Origin: Neonectria sp. B-13
Taxonomy: Eukaryota; Ascomycota; Sordariomycetes; Hypocreales; Nectriaceae
Reading direction: 5' to 3'
DNA length: 64,000 nucleotides
Assembly: GCA_002682825.1 (NCBI GenBank)
Contig: NOKP01000027.1
Span: forward strand, 124,001-188,000
The translations under genes and the position numbers were made by a program. Every line of letters starts with the position of its first letter. Position 1 is the stretch's first letter. The notes beneath the pieces were generated by a model. It was not told the DNA's origin. It was given only the letters and a program-made list of their open reading frames with translations, and searched no databases. Of the stretch, positions 11,941 through 22,558 are shown in pieces.

Positions 11941-13275
11941 TTAGACCTGGTAGGGGTTATACAACCACCTCGACGCGTCAAAGATGACCTCGAACTTCAC
12001 CGCATCATACGTACCAATCGCGCAGCTAAGGTCATGCAGGCCCTCCAGCCCCGTCACGGGAAGATCCTGCTCGGCGTCCGTCTCCTCGTGCAGCGCCCAG
12101 CCGCCGGTCAGGGTGCCATTGCGGGTGAAGAAGATGTCGACCTGGGGCTTGGCCTCGCCGACGGCGCGGAACGTCATGCCGACGCCGTACGTGTCGCCGC
12201 GGCGGAACTCGTCGGTAAAGGACTTGCCGCCCCAGCGGTCGTTGATGTACTTGTGGCCGTCATCGCCGTGCACAGCCAAGCTGCCCCGGTGCCAGCCCGG
12301 CATGCGGAAGGACGGGTAGGGCAGCGCGGTGAAGCCGAGGCCGAGGAAGACGGTGGGGCTGTCGGCGCGCAGCTGGACTTCGTAGTAGATGGTCTTGGGC
12401 CGGCCGGAGCGTAGCGGGTCATGCTCAACCACGGAGTAGAGGGGTGGGTAGCCGATGATGCAACGGTCGGGCGAGTTCTTGGCCGTGTAGCCGTCCCACC
12501 GGCCGGGACTGAGCCAGTTGAGCTTGCCACTGAAGCCCGCGGGTTGCATAAGGCGAATATTGCCCGCCTCGAGGGCCGTCCTGGCGAGCTGGTCGAGGGC
12601 GATAGGCCGCGTCAGGGGGTACTGCTCGCACCAGTCCTCGCCGGCGTTGGCGTCGTCCTCGTCGGCGTTGCTGCTCGGAGACCTCTCGAAGCCGCTGAAG
12701 ATGGCCGGCGGCGGCGGGAACAAAGACGTGTCAGGGACGGCCACCTCCCAGTCATGCTGGGGCTGCTTCGCGTCCGAGGGGGGAGGGCCGGCCGGAGGCT
12801 GGATCCAGTCGTTGGAGGTGGGAGGCGGCCCCGGGGGAGGAGCGTACTCCTGGTGCTGCGATGACTGTCCCGGAGGTGGCCCCGGAGGAGGAGCATAATC
12901 ATGCTGTGACGACCGTCCCGGAGGTGGTCCTATAGGCGGCGCAAACTCATGCTGTGACGACTGGCCCGGAGGTGGTCCCTGAGGAGGAGCATACTGGTGC
13001 TGCATTGACTGTCCAGGAGGTGGTCCTACAGGCGGCGCGAACTCCTGCTGTGACGACTGGCCCGGAGGCGGCCCCGAAGGCGGCGCATACTCGGCCTTCT
13101 TGTGATCCGGCGGCGGTCCTCCCGGAGGCGCGTAGCTGGGTCCTCCCGAGGACTGTCCAGGCGTGTACTGCGGCATGTAATGGCTCCTCTTGTCTTCACC
13201 CTGCGCGGAAACGGGCCTCTGCACCGGTCGGGGCGCGGGCTCGTCGTTACGCTCATCCTTGCCGCCGAAGCACAT
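11941..13275 (-). CDS. SPRY-domain protein with a proline-rich tandem repeat
   Basis: Single-exon gene of 444 aa. The N-terminus begins MCFGGKDERND; the Cys at position 2 could be lipid-modified, but this is inference. Residues 48-153 are a tandem array of about seven units of 15-17 aa with the pattern [YF]APPxGPPPGQSSQHx. A SPRY domain follows at about 296-435 (IYYEVQLRADSPTVFLGLGF, then VGMTFRAV and VDIFFTRNGTLTGGWALHEE), the usual surface for binding protein partners. Fungal SPRY proteins include Rsp5 ubiquitin-ligase adaptors, but I see no transmembrane segment and no clear PPxY motif, so that role is not claimed. The repeat is ideal for SH3- or WW-type contacts. The ATG at 13275 is the only sensible start. 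Function unknown beyond the domain. Confidence 0.85.
   Translation of the reverse strand: MCFGGKDERNDEPAPRPVQRPVSAQGEDKRSHYMPQYTPGQSSGGPSYAPPGGPPPDHKKAEYAPPSGPPPGQSSQQEFAPPVGPPPGQSMQHQYAPPQGPPPGQSSQHEFAPPIGPPPGRSSQHDYAPPPGPPPGQSSQHQEYAPPPGPPPTSNDWIQPPAGPPPSDAKQPQHDWEVAVPDTSLFPPPPAIFSGFERSPSSNADEDDANAGEDWCEQYPLTRPIALDQLARTALEAGNIRLMQPAGFSGKLNWLSPGRWDGYTAKNSPDRCIIGYPPLYSVVEHDPLRSGRPKTIYYEVQLRADSPTVFLGLGFTALPYPSFRMPGWHRGSLAVHGDDGHKYINDRWGGKSFTDEFRRGDTYGVGMTFRAVGEAKPQVDIFFTRNGTLTGGWALHEETDAEQDLPVTGLEGLHDLSCAIGTYDAVKFEVIFDASRWLYNPYQV
12823..13132 (-). repeat. In-frame 45-51-bp coding minisatellite in the SPRY gene
   Basis: The DNA encoding residues 48-153 of the SPRY protein is a tandem repeat of about 48-bp units, each giving one [YF]APPxGPPPGQSSQ block. 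Units vary at the residue after APP (G, S, V, Q, I, P, P) and at the linker, so the array has been diverging while staying in frame. Copy number is a likely polymorphism. Confidence 0.8.
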
Positions 13276-14359
13276 GGCTAGCGATGTTGTATGGCGGGCT
13301 TCGTTTGGTGATGCAAGATGCGAAGCGAATTAGCTATTGAGGATGGCGGCGGCGTGGGGGAGCTGAGGAGGTTATGTCTTCTTTGATGTGATGGAGAGCT
13401 TTAGTTGCAGAGAGTATGAGGCAATCACGAAGCACGGTCGTCAACGAACAAAGGTCAACTCAAAACGCAAAGAGTATCAAAAAAAGACAAACCTAGAAGT
13501 AAAGAGGCATCCAACTTCGCTTCATCATTCCCGTCACCGTCACTATTACCGTCACTCAAAGTCAGCAGATGGGATGGTAGATCACCCACGTTTTGTGGCT
13601 GTGCTCCCTCGTCATCAAGCTACGCTCAGTATTAGTCCCTGCGTTTTGATTACATCGCCAGCTCCAGACCTCATTAGGACCTTGGCGAGCTTAGCTTCCT
13701 GCCACGTTGGGACAACATGCGGGGCATTTGGAATCAGTAGTGGCTGTGGAGCTGAGAGGCTTCGTACCCCGTACTAACTAGATTGGAAAATTCAACGCGG
13801 CCACCCTCCAGGGTACGTCCGTTGCATTTTCAGCCCTCGTCGGATGCTTCAGAAAAACAAGTCAGAAACGGTGAATCAACTCGGAATATTTCCTTGCAAT
13901 AGGTCTGATTAAGGGAAGAAGTTTTCCTATACGCCAGTGATTATTAGGCATGTAGCAACCATTCAATGTCCGGCTGCTTATCCTGGTGTTCGGGTAAATC
14001 AAGGTCATCATTCATACTGAGTTTGACAACTGACTATAACCTAAAACAGCAAGTTGAAATTTTTGCACAAGTCACGATCAATACCGGAAAAAAGCCAAAC
14101 AAAAGCCATCTAGTACTTGGGGAAAAACCATGCTAATGATGCTTCCTGGAGGATCCTAGAGGAAACCACCATAGGTGCATGTTTGAGTTGATAGACTACC
14201 TAGCCGACTAACACGTTTCAATGCTATTATTTGGACAGCTAAATCTTCCACCAACGAACCCACCCCAATTCCTGCAACAGCACCAGATGCCTCTCACCAG
14301 TCATCTGCGGCTAGGCCATCGTTCCCACGACCCAAGGGTCAGGGGTGTGCAACGTCCAT
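13276..14359. other. Intergenic, no gene seen
   Basis: 1084 bp between the SPRY start and the exchanger 3' end. The right half (about 13850-14250) is AT-richer. No conserved ORF, tRNA or repeat noted. Confidence 0.4.
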
Positions 14360-17076
14360 TTATGCTCCCCAGGAGCTAGCCTCATCTTCATCAGGATAGT
14401 AAAAGGCCACCACACTAATGATCAGATATACTGCACAAAGCAGCGCACCCTCCAGGTAGTTGCTCCTGCCATCCAGGACCAGAAAGTTGACAATGAATGC
14501 CGACACAAAGAGACAGACCGTCTCAAACAGCGTGAAGTAAAGTGTCATGTCACGATCCATGATCCAGCCAATAATGACCACCAGGGGCGTGACAAAGATG
14601 GCAATCTGGATCGAACTGCCTACGGCAACACCGATAGCTAGATCCATCTTGTTCTTCATCGCAACCGTGATCGCAGTGACGTGCTCTGCAGCATTGCCGA
14701 CAATGGGCAGGATGATCAAGCCGATAAAGATTTCTCCGATAGACGAAGACTTGACGACGTCTTCAATCGAGCCAACCAAGAACTCAGCGCAGACTGCAAC
14801 GAGAGCAGTAGAGACGAGCAAGAGAACGACCGCACCAGCTCGAGACAAGTGCTTCTCATAATCGTCGTCCTTACCGGGCTCAGTACCTGCGCTGAGCGCC
14901 ATCAGTGGGACCTGGGCCGGGAACAAGGCACCAGGAGGTCGGATATACGTCTGGTTGAGTCGATCTGGAAGTGAGTTGGTGCGTCGAACACCGTAGCGAA
15001 CACGGGGAACAGGACCCGGTGGAGCAGCAGGCAACATTCCAGCCTCCGGCTTCTGCACAAAGACACTGGGTGCAAGGGCCTTGACGGAAATTCCGCGTAG
15101 AATGGGAAATGGTCTTCGACCACTGCCTTCCACACCAGAGTCATTTTCGAGTTGATTGTCCATGTGATTTTCGGGTTGAACTGCAAAGTCGACACGTCGA
15201 GGTTCGCCGACGCCACTAGGCTGGATGGTGTTCTCAAATGTCACTTTGGGCTTTGCACGAGTACCCTTTTCGAGGTCCTCGTCAAGAGCATTGTTCTTGC
15301 TCTTGCGATATCTGTGCCGGCGATGGCGGCGTTTGTGATGATGGCGAGGTTCGTCATCTTCCATAGCTTCTTCGCTGCCTTCAACCGAGGGGAAACGAGG
15401 GATCGTGGGCCGAGAGGTGGATGCTTCCGAAATAGTCTCGTCGCGACGGCTGGCCCTCAAAGAAGCGGCACGCGCCGCCTTCACATCGCTGCTTTCCAAA
15501 GAAGAGGCATTAGACTTGCGTCTCCTACGAAGAACCTTCTTCATCTTCTTGCGCATAGTACCCCGAGAATGATCAGAGTCATCTGATGATGAGCTAGATG
15601 ACGAACTGCTATCGGAGCTGGACGAGTCCAACCACGCGGCCGCAGGTCCTGGGGTCGACTCCGCATCGACAATGTGCTGAGGTGTCGACTCGTACATGTA
15701 GGCGTGGGACTTGAGCTGAAACAGGAGATATACAAGATAGACGAGGAGCAAGATCTAGAGGCATGTCAGCAACAATAACACGAAAAAAACCCAGCAATAG
15801 ACTTACAACGCTGGTTCCGCGACTGATCTTGAGGGATTCGGCATCAGCACGTTTGGAATCGCTGAAAGAGGCGTGGAAAGCCGTCTGAATACGGTTAGAG
15901 AGTTGCTGCGAATCAGAGCGGAATCACATACGGGTAGAACCAGACTGGTGACAGCAAGACTGAGCAAACAGGCGCTCATTTGAGTTACTGTGCTGTTATA
16001 GATCTGCCAAAGCAAGTCAATTAAGGCCAGACGAGTAGAGAGGAAGAACGAAGTACCTGCTCGCGGTAGCGTAAGCCACCCAAGAAGAAAGCCATGCCCA
16101 AAATCAGAAGCAGGTTCGCTAATATCGAACCTAACAACGAGGCCTGGACGATACGGATTTCATCCTATAAGCTCGTGTTAGCAAGCGTGTTTAGTTCATT
16201 GGACTGATGGACAATATCGTACCTTGACAAGAGCAATGCTGAGTTAGATTAAGAGGACTCAGGTCAGCAACGGGGAACGTGACAAAACTAGTGATACAAG
16301 ACTCGATTGATATGATAATGCCTTTGCGGGCTTCTCGCTCTCTCTCGCCAAAATGGCATTTGCGAGGTTGACATACATGCTAGAGGAAGATAGTTAGCTC
16401 TGATGCTTAAAGGCGTGGGGTGGGGTAGAGGGATGACATACAAAATAATGAGTTCCACAGCATTTCCAAAGGTGACATTGAGCAGGGCGCCGAGGGCGTC
16501 TCCCATCTCGCGGGCCACAGACTCGGTTGCAAACGCCAGTAGACCGGCGAGGGGGATGATAGCAACGGCGTTCATGCCGAAGACGATGCCACCGTGAATG
16601 CCGTCGATCTCAGCGACGACAATACCAACGGGGACAAAGATAAGCAGGACATTGAGCCAGCTGCAGGTGACGGCCAGCCAAGCATTGCGGCGGATCTCGT
16701 CGATGAGACTTCTCTTCTTTTCGGGTTCGGGGGTAGGGATAGTGGTCTGCTCCTCAGCCTTGGAGGGCAGCTCTACGACAGACCCCGACCCCTCAACCTG
16801 CGCAGATGGGGCAGGTGGGAACTGATGGGAAGTTGTCTTGAAGGCAGTCGTGAAGCCATTGGGGATCGAGGTTTTCTCGTCGAAGCTGTCATCGTTACCA
16901 TTGCGAACGTTGTTGCGGCTGTGGCTCAGGTCCAAGTCGTGACGCTGGTGGGATAGTGACGTCGAGGAGCCAGTCAGCGCCGCATTGGACGAGGGAGGCA
17001 AGAACCCGGGCGCGTTAGATATTGCACCTGAATTACTGCCATCTATATTGGGGGGCTCAGAGGAGGTTTCCTTCAT
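14360..17076 (-). CDS. vcx1: Vacuolar-type Ca2+/H+ exchanger (CAX/VCX family)
   Basis: Proposed exons on the minus strand: 17076-16442, 16379-16377 (3 nt), 16238-16223 (16 nt), 16164-16057, 16003-15932, 15884-15807 and 15754-14360, giving 768 aa. CAX proteins move Ca2+ into the vacuole in exchange for H+ (family knowledge). Seen: a long Ser-rich cytosolic N-terminus; a first alpha repeat [15 protein letters not shown] from residue 204; [21 protein letters not shown]; a large loop with acidic/Ser runs and an Arg/His/Lys-rich stretch ([14 protein letters not shown]); and a second alpha repeat [17 protein letters not shown] with [19 protein letters not shown]. The start at 17076 (MKETSSEP) is preferred; the upstream open frame looks untranslated. 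The large loop is longer than in yeast Vcx1. All frames join without a stop. The first alpha-repeat exons are discussed as a separate feature and finding. Confidence 0.92.
16377..16379 (-). other. vcx1: Predicted 3-nt microexon (CAT) in the Ca2+/H+ exchanger
   Basis: The first large exon ends ATT ATT TT at 16442 with donor GTATGT. A 62-nt intron with a textbook GCTAAC branch and CTCTAG acceptor ends at 16380. The next three bases, CAT, are immediately followed by another GTATGT donor. The next usable acceptor, CTAACTCAG, precedes a 16-nt exon at 16238-16223. With CAT included the protein reads LIIFIIALVK, matching the L-I-x-x-I-I-A-L spacing of yeast Vcx1 as I remember it; without it one Ile is lost but frame is kept. 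So CAT completes Phe212 and supplies two bases of Ile213. Alternative: a single 203-nt intron and a protein one residue shorter. Confidence 0.6.
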
Positions 17077-19125
17077 CGAACAGGCTTTGAGACAGATGTG
17101 TTTTTGGTAGCGTCTGAGTGACAGAAGGTTGTAAGTGAAGGAGGGAAGAAGATGAGAGGGAGAGCCAAGGAGGGCCAAGAAGGGCCAAGAGGTTGGCTTT
17201 ATGCGAGAAGCAGAAATAGCGTGGAAGAGGAAGAAGCAACAAGCAGGATAAACAGGCGGTGGCGATCTGTACCAGTAAGGTGCGAATAGAGAGGCAAGAG
17301 GCACCGTCGGCACTAATTAGGTGAGCAGCTCTCGTCCCGTCCTGATTGCAGCGGAGGCGTATCTCAGTGGAGATGGGGCGGCGTAATGTGGCTGAACACA
17401 GCCCAACCAAGCTTGCAAGGACGCTTGTGGGACGCTGTCTGACCCTGTAGGGCGCTGAGTCGGCCTCCACAGTGCCCTTTCAGCGCAGTCGATGATGCAC
17501 TACGTACGTAGTAGCCGACGGCCAGCGGCGTTGGGCGAACCGCTAAAAGGTCCGGCTGGGATGCCCTCGACACAGCGATTGGCCGAAGCGCCCTGATGGG
17601 GCCGGGAAGTGAGGCTGTTCAGTTCCAGCGCCCCACGTTCAGTCATTGCTCTCAGGACGGGTACCTTGCAAGATCCATGCGTTCATCTAGGCCCTTCCAT
17701 GTATGTATTCGTACGAATAGCGCTTTGTTGAATGCTGAGTCTCGTGACGCGTGACTCTTTTTGAATCATCAGAACCAAGAGTCATCTAGACTAATTGACC
17801 GGACCCGCTTCCCAAACAGGCAAACAGAGGCAGTTGGGGTATCCCGCCAGTCATCAATTGCTTGCTAGCATCGACTCTTGTACGTACAGCACGAATGCAC
17901 TCGGCACAATGTTGGTAGCCACCTGCAGTCAAACAGTTGGAAAAAGCAAACTGGTAGACAAGATCACAGCGTTGCACCAAAGGCATCCATACCATGCCAC
18001 ACCATGCCAAGTCCCCCATCTCCAAGCTCCCAATCTCCAAACTGCAAGTTGTCGTTTCTTACAGCCATGACGTAGCCCTGAAGCTCCCAAGGGAACCTCA
18101 CTTCTATGACGATAGAAATGCAGGCCACTAATACTCGTTACAGCACTCCAGTAGGCTGACTGCTGACTGCTGACTGCTTATCGCCGGGATAGCTGCATTT
18201 CCATAGTCGAATCCTTCTTGCTACAAAGGGCAACAATCTGCATTAATGTCGATGCTTCGGCTCCGAATACGACTTCTCCGTAGCCGATAGCCGTCTTGCC
18301 AAGCATGCCGCTCTTGCCAAGAGACGTCGCACAATAACAGTTACTCAGTTTCGAATCCAATATCGCGCTGTGCCCTCGTTCAATGGTTTCACTTGTCTTT
18401 TGTTACCTCACCTCTTTGCATTAGGTCTCCTCACATTCATCGCACAGACAAAAAAGACTGAGTAGTATCGAGTGAAGAGCTTCACCATCCATAAGTTCTA
18501 GTAGATTCCCTTCTTCCTCTTGGGAACTGATCTATGGCAATTCTCCTTCTTCCATCTACCTCTCGCCACTAAAGAATTTCCTATTGTGCAAACACTCTTT
18601 CGAAACGGCATCCCCGGCCGCTCATTCTCAATAACTAATTTCGCTCCATCGCTAATGCCCGCAAGACAACCTAAACATGCGTTTGTATAGCACAAAATGA
18701 AATCACAGCCCTCCCGCGACGCTGATAAACCGAACACTAGGTCCATCCAGCCTCGTGCCCTGTCTACCCGTTGCTGCTATTGACAATAAGAATCCACAGA
18801 CTTTCCATATCGACTTAAGGTATGTAGGAGAGAGTAAATGCCTTCCGGGACCGCCACCTAACTTCCAATCTTGACACCCTTGCGCCATGACGTGCTTGCG
18901 TCCATTGCGAACTGCGGCCGACTGGCCGCCTTGATGCCAGGGGCGCCTCTGGTTTCGTCCCTCATTACTGACAGCTGCGTATGTGGTCTTGCGTGACCCC
19001 AGAAGACAGGTAAAGATATTATGGCATCCAACTTGAAAAAAACAATGGTGCTGAAACGCCCAGATGTCCAGATTCTCGACTGGCTTGGAACGCCGTCAAC
19101 TCCGAGGTGCCTCTCGCGCAATTCA
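17077..19125. other. Intergenic between exchanger start and kin4 end, no gene seen
   Basis: About 2 kb. It should hold the exchanger promoter/leader and the kin4 3' region. A perfect 14-bp palindrome ACTACGTACGTAGT lies at 17499-17512, and a heptamer tandem (GCTGACT, three copies plus three bases) at 18155-18178. ORFs here are short and show no family resemblance. Confidence 0.4.
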
Positions 19126-22100
19126 TCACCGGTCCTCGCCGCCTCGGGCTTTCCCTCGTCTCCTAAAGAAGTCCATGACTCGCTTTGCGGCTCCACTGCT
19201 TCCTTCGTGTCCCCGGTACTCGTCCTGATCGTACGCATCTGTGAACCGCTTATTCTTGTGCAGCACCCCTCCTCGGTTTCCTCGGCTGGAACCAACAGGG
19301 CGTCCGTCATAGCCTTCGGAACCCGAATAATCCGCCTGGTACATCCTAGACTGTGGTTCGGTCGGGGGTCGTCGCATATCCACTGAGGATTCGGATCCCG
19401 AGTTCAGGTGGGCACCCTGGACATATGCCGGAATTGCGGTTGGTCGACGGTTATCCATCTGGACAGATCCGTATCGTTGGTGGTACACGGGGCTTGAGTT
19501 GGCCCTGTCTTGTGGGTGATGGAGATCAGACACAGCGTCGAAGTAAGGTTCGCTCTGACGAGGTTCCTCGTGGGCACTGTAGCCCGCCGGCGCATCATTC
19601 CGAGGGTTTTGGATCGGCAAGTCTTGCTGAGAATCCACCTCTGAAGCCGGGGCACTACCATGATCCTTGCCGCCTAGGCCAATGGCCTTGGCGAGTGAGA
19701 ATCGTCGGGGAGCCGGCTTCTCTCCAGAACCTTGAGAGCGAGGGATACTGCCGCTTCTCTTCTTTCCGAGTCCGAGGGAGAAAGATCGACGAGATGCCCT
19801 TGAATCTACAGAAGGTCTGGGGCCAGCTTCCTCACCAGGCAGCATCGTATTCGACATGCTGACTGGAGGGTACTTCCTCGACTTATCAGGTTGCTGCTCA
19901 GACCTCTTTTTACCGCGGCCACCGAAAATGGATCCACTGCGGCCCATGATCTTCGAGCCGAGGTCTCCCAGGGTATTGGATCGTTTGTGTCCCTTTCCTT
20001 CGCGCTTCGTCTCGCCCTGGAACGTCATCTTGGCAACCTTGGGAGGAACGGTTCCAAAGGTCTTGCCCATGTTCTCGTCGTCATCCACGTTCGAAGGCTG
20101 CTGAATTCGTCCCTGGGCATTGGTGTCGGCGACTGCAGGAGGCGCAGGCTGTCCGTAGTTCGCGCGCGATTGTAGCGCCATTGACGCAGAAGATTGCATC
20201 GAACCGCCAGTCTGGGGCCTGGTTGCTGTGTTAACACTAGCAATATAAGGATTGTCGGTAGTGGCACGCGTCTCTCGGGTTGGCCTGGATGGCGGTGTGT
20301 TGTGCGCGCTTGGGGGTCGCTTGGGGGCCGTCGACTTCGGAGTGATATCCTTGACCACGGGCGGGTCTCGGGGTAAAGGCTTCTCGGTTGCCAGTGTTTT
20401 GGGGGCATCGACAGGGCCTTGAGAGTTAGATCGAGCACGGGACTTCGAAGTTGTGCCTTCAGCACCGCGTTGAGTTTGGGACGTCGGCGCAACATATTCC
20501 ACTTGCACGGTTCGGCGCTTGGCGTCCTTGGGAGTACGGTGGTTGTTGGTCTCGGCTTCGGGGTCGATGTTACCATGGGTCTTAGCCAGTCCACCGACGA
20601 TAGGAGGGTGTGCCTGTTTTTGCTTCGCAGCATCGCGTACCGACGCGCTCCTGGTGACCATGGGAGCGTCGGCGTAGTCGGCGGGAGCCGCACTCGAATT
20701 CTGAACATCCGAGGGCAGCGTAGTTGAGCTGGTGATAAACTCGACGAGCTGCGCGTACTCGCTCAACCAGCTATGACGAGCCACTTCAAACAAGTCTGCC
20801 CGCTTGCGGGGGTTTGGGACAAGGATCCGTCGTAGGAGATCTCGAGCATGCGGTGTTACGTATTCGGGGAAAGTGAGGGGGGTAGTGACGATGTATTTGT
20901 AGAGCAGGTTGATGTTGTCGCCCTCGGGGTTGGCAGGGTCGTCGTCGAAAGGTAGATATCCAGCGAGCATGGCATACTACAGATGACCGTTAGCAGCAAG
21001 CCTGAGCAGCTGAGAGGCGAGACTTACCAGAATGACACCACAACTCCAGACGTCCACCTTTCGTCCTGTGTAGAGGGAATCGCTGACAACCAACTCGGGG
21101 GCTGCATAGCAGGGGCTGCCACAGCTGGTTTGCATGAGGTCGCCCTTTCGAGATCCGTTCGGCTTGATGCGATCGAGGTGCATTCGTTTCACAAAGTCCC
21201 TGTCGGTAAGATTGAGCTCCTCCTCGTCAGTAAGATCCTCATTGGGATCAAACGTGTTGGCAAAGCCAAAATCGGTGATGATGATGTTACGGTTGCGATC
21301 CAAAAGCAAGTTTTCGAGCTTGAGATCTCGATGCACAATTCCCTTCTTGTGAAGATAGCCAACACCAGAAATGAGCTGGGCAAACAGGCGACGAGCAGAG
21401 TGATCTTTGAGGTATCGGTGGTTGAGAATGTAATCGAAAAGCTCGCCACCCGACGCATATTCGAGAATGATGCCAATGTGTCGGTCGGTCTCAACCTTGT
21501 CGATCAAGCGGACAATGTTGGGGTGCGAGACACCACGCAGGATGGCGACTTCACGGTAGATCTTTGCAAATCGAGACGGGTTGGTGCCAACACTGTCTCT
21601 CTTAATCAGCTTGATGGCAACCTATTAACCATGGTTAGTACCTTTTTCTCCAGAGAAAAAGAAAAGAAAAAAGGATGCGCAATCTTACTTGGACACTGCT
21701 GTCCTGCTTCCAGCCCAGCTTGACCTTTCCAAACTCGCCCTCTCCAATAGTGTTGCCAAGAATGAAGTCACCAAACTTGGTATTTCCCTTATGGTTTCGG
21801 TTACTATGATCATGCCGGCTCTTTGCGCCTCTTCGCTCCTCGTGGTCGCCTGTTGCGACAATAGGCGGTGGTGCGGCATCGGTATCCTGGGATGCTACAT
21901 GATTGCGGCTGCGACTGTTGACATCGTCCGTGGCGGCAATGGCTTTGGTTAGGTTGTCAGTAGCCTCTTGGGTTGGTTTCGAAGGCGTGCTGTGAACGGA
22001 TCGGATAGGCATGGTGGTAGTGGCTCTGCCATCTCTGCTGCTAGACCGGGCTGGAGAATCCTGTGCCAAATGAGAGCTGACGGCTTTCCTGGTCTGATGA

Positions 22101-22558
22101 CCATTTTCTGTGGCTACAGCAGGACTGCCGCGAGAACCAGATCGAGGGGGCTCCGGCTGTCCACGCCTAGGCGAATTGGCCATTTTGTCGCTGGAGTAGT
22201 TGGCCCTTCGCGAGCCACTACTCTGGTGATTGGACGAGGTCCTCGGGGGGGCGACGGGAGGCATGGTCGTGAGGCGGTCGGAAGAGTGTGAGGGTTGCTC
22301 GGGAGACGCGACCGTGTCGACGGCCTGGTTCCCGAAGCCGGGAGTTAGATGATAAGCAGGTGAGGGTGCGTTCTCGCTGGTTTTGCGGGAGGGAGGGCGT
22401 CTCGATGATGGGGATACGGTCGAGTTCTGCTGAGCATTGTACGCCTCCCTGGACGGAGACGAGTGTTGAGGTCTGTACTGGCGACTCGAGGGCGAGGCCA
22501 GGGGAGACGACGCCAGAGCGGTGTGCTGTTGGGTGGCCGTTTGCAAGGCAGCAGACAT
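19126..22558 (-). CDS. kin4: Kin4-type serine/threonine protein kinase
   Basis: Three exons on the minus strand, 22558-21689, 21621-21028 and 20976-19126, with 67- and 51-nt introns, all phase 0, giving 1104 aa. In yeast Kin4 inhibits mitotic exit in the spindle position checkpoint (family knowledge). A disordered N-terminus precedes the kinase domain at about 262-570: glycine loop GEGEFGKV, VAIK lysine at 294, HRDLKLEN with Asp389, DFG at 407-409, TSCGSPCYAAPE at 455-466, and the Kin4-type stretch [20 protein letters not shown]. A charged insert of about 40 residues separates DFG from TSCGSP. The tail of roughly 530 residues is Ser/Pro/Arg-rich with no clear domain. All catalytic residues are present. 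Kin4 rather than Snf1 or another CAMK-like kinase is favoured by the PELVVSDSLYTGRKVDVW segment. The 5' flank is unusually long (over 5 kb to the next gene). Confidence 0.93.

Noticed and set aside
16239..16441. Single 203-nt intron model for the exchanger
   Set aside because: Possible, but it ignores a well-formed GCTAAC/CTCTAG acceptor followed three bases later by GTATGT and yields a one-residue shortening in a conserved helix; kept only as the alternative.
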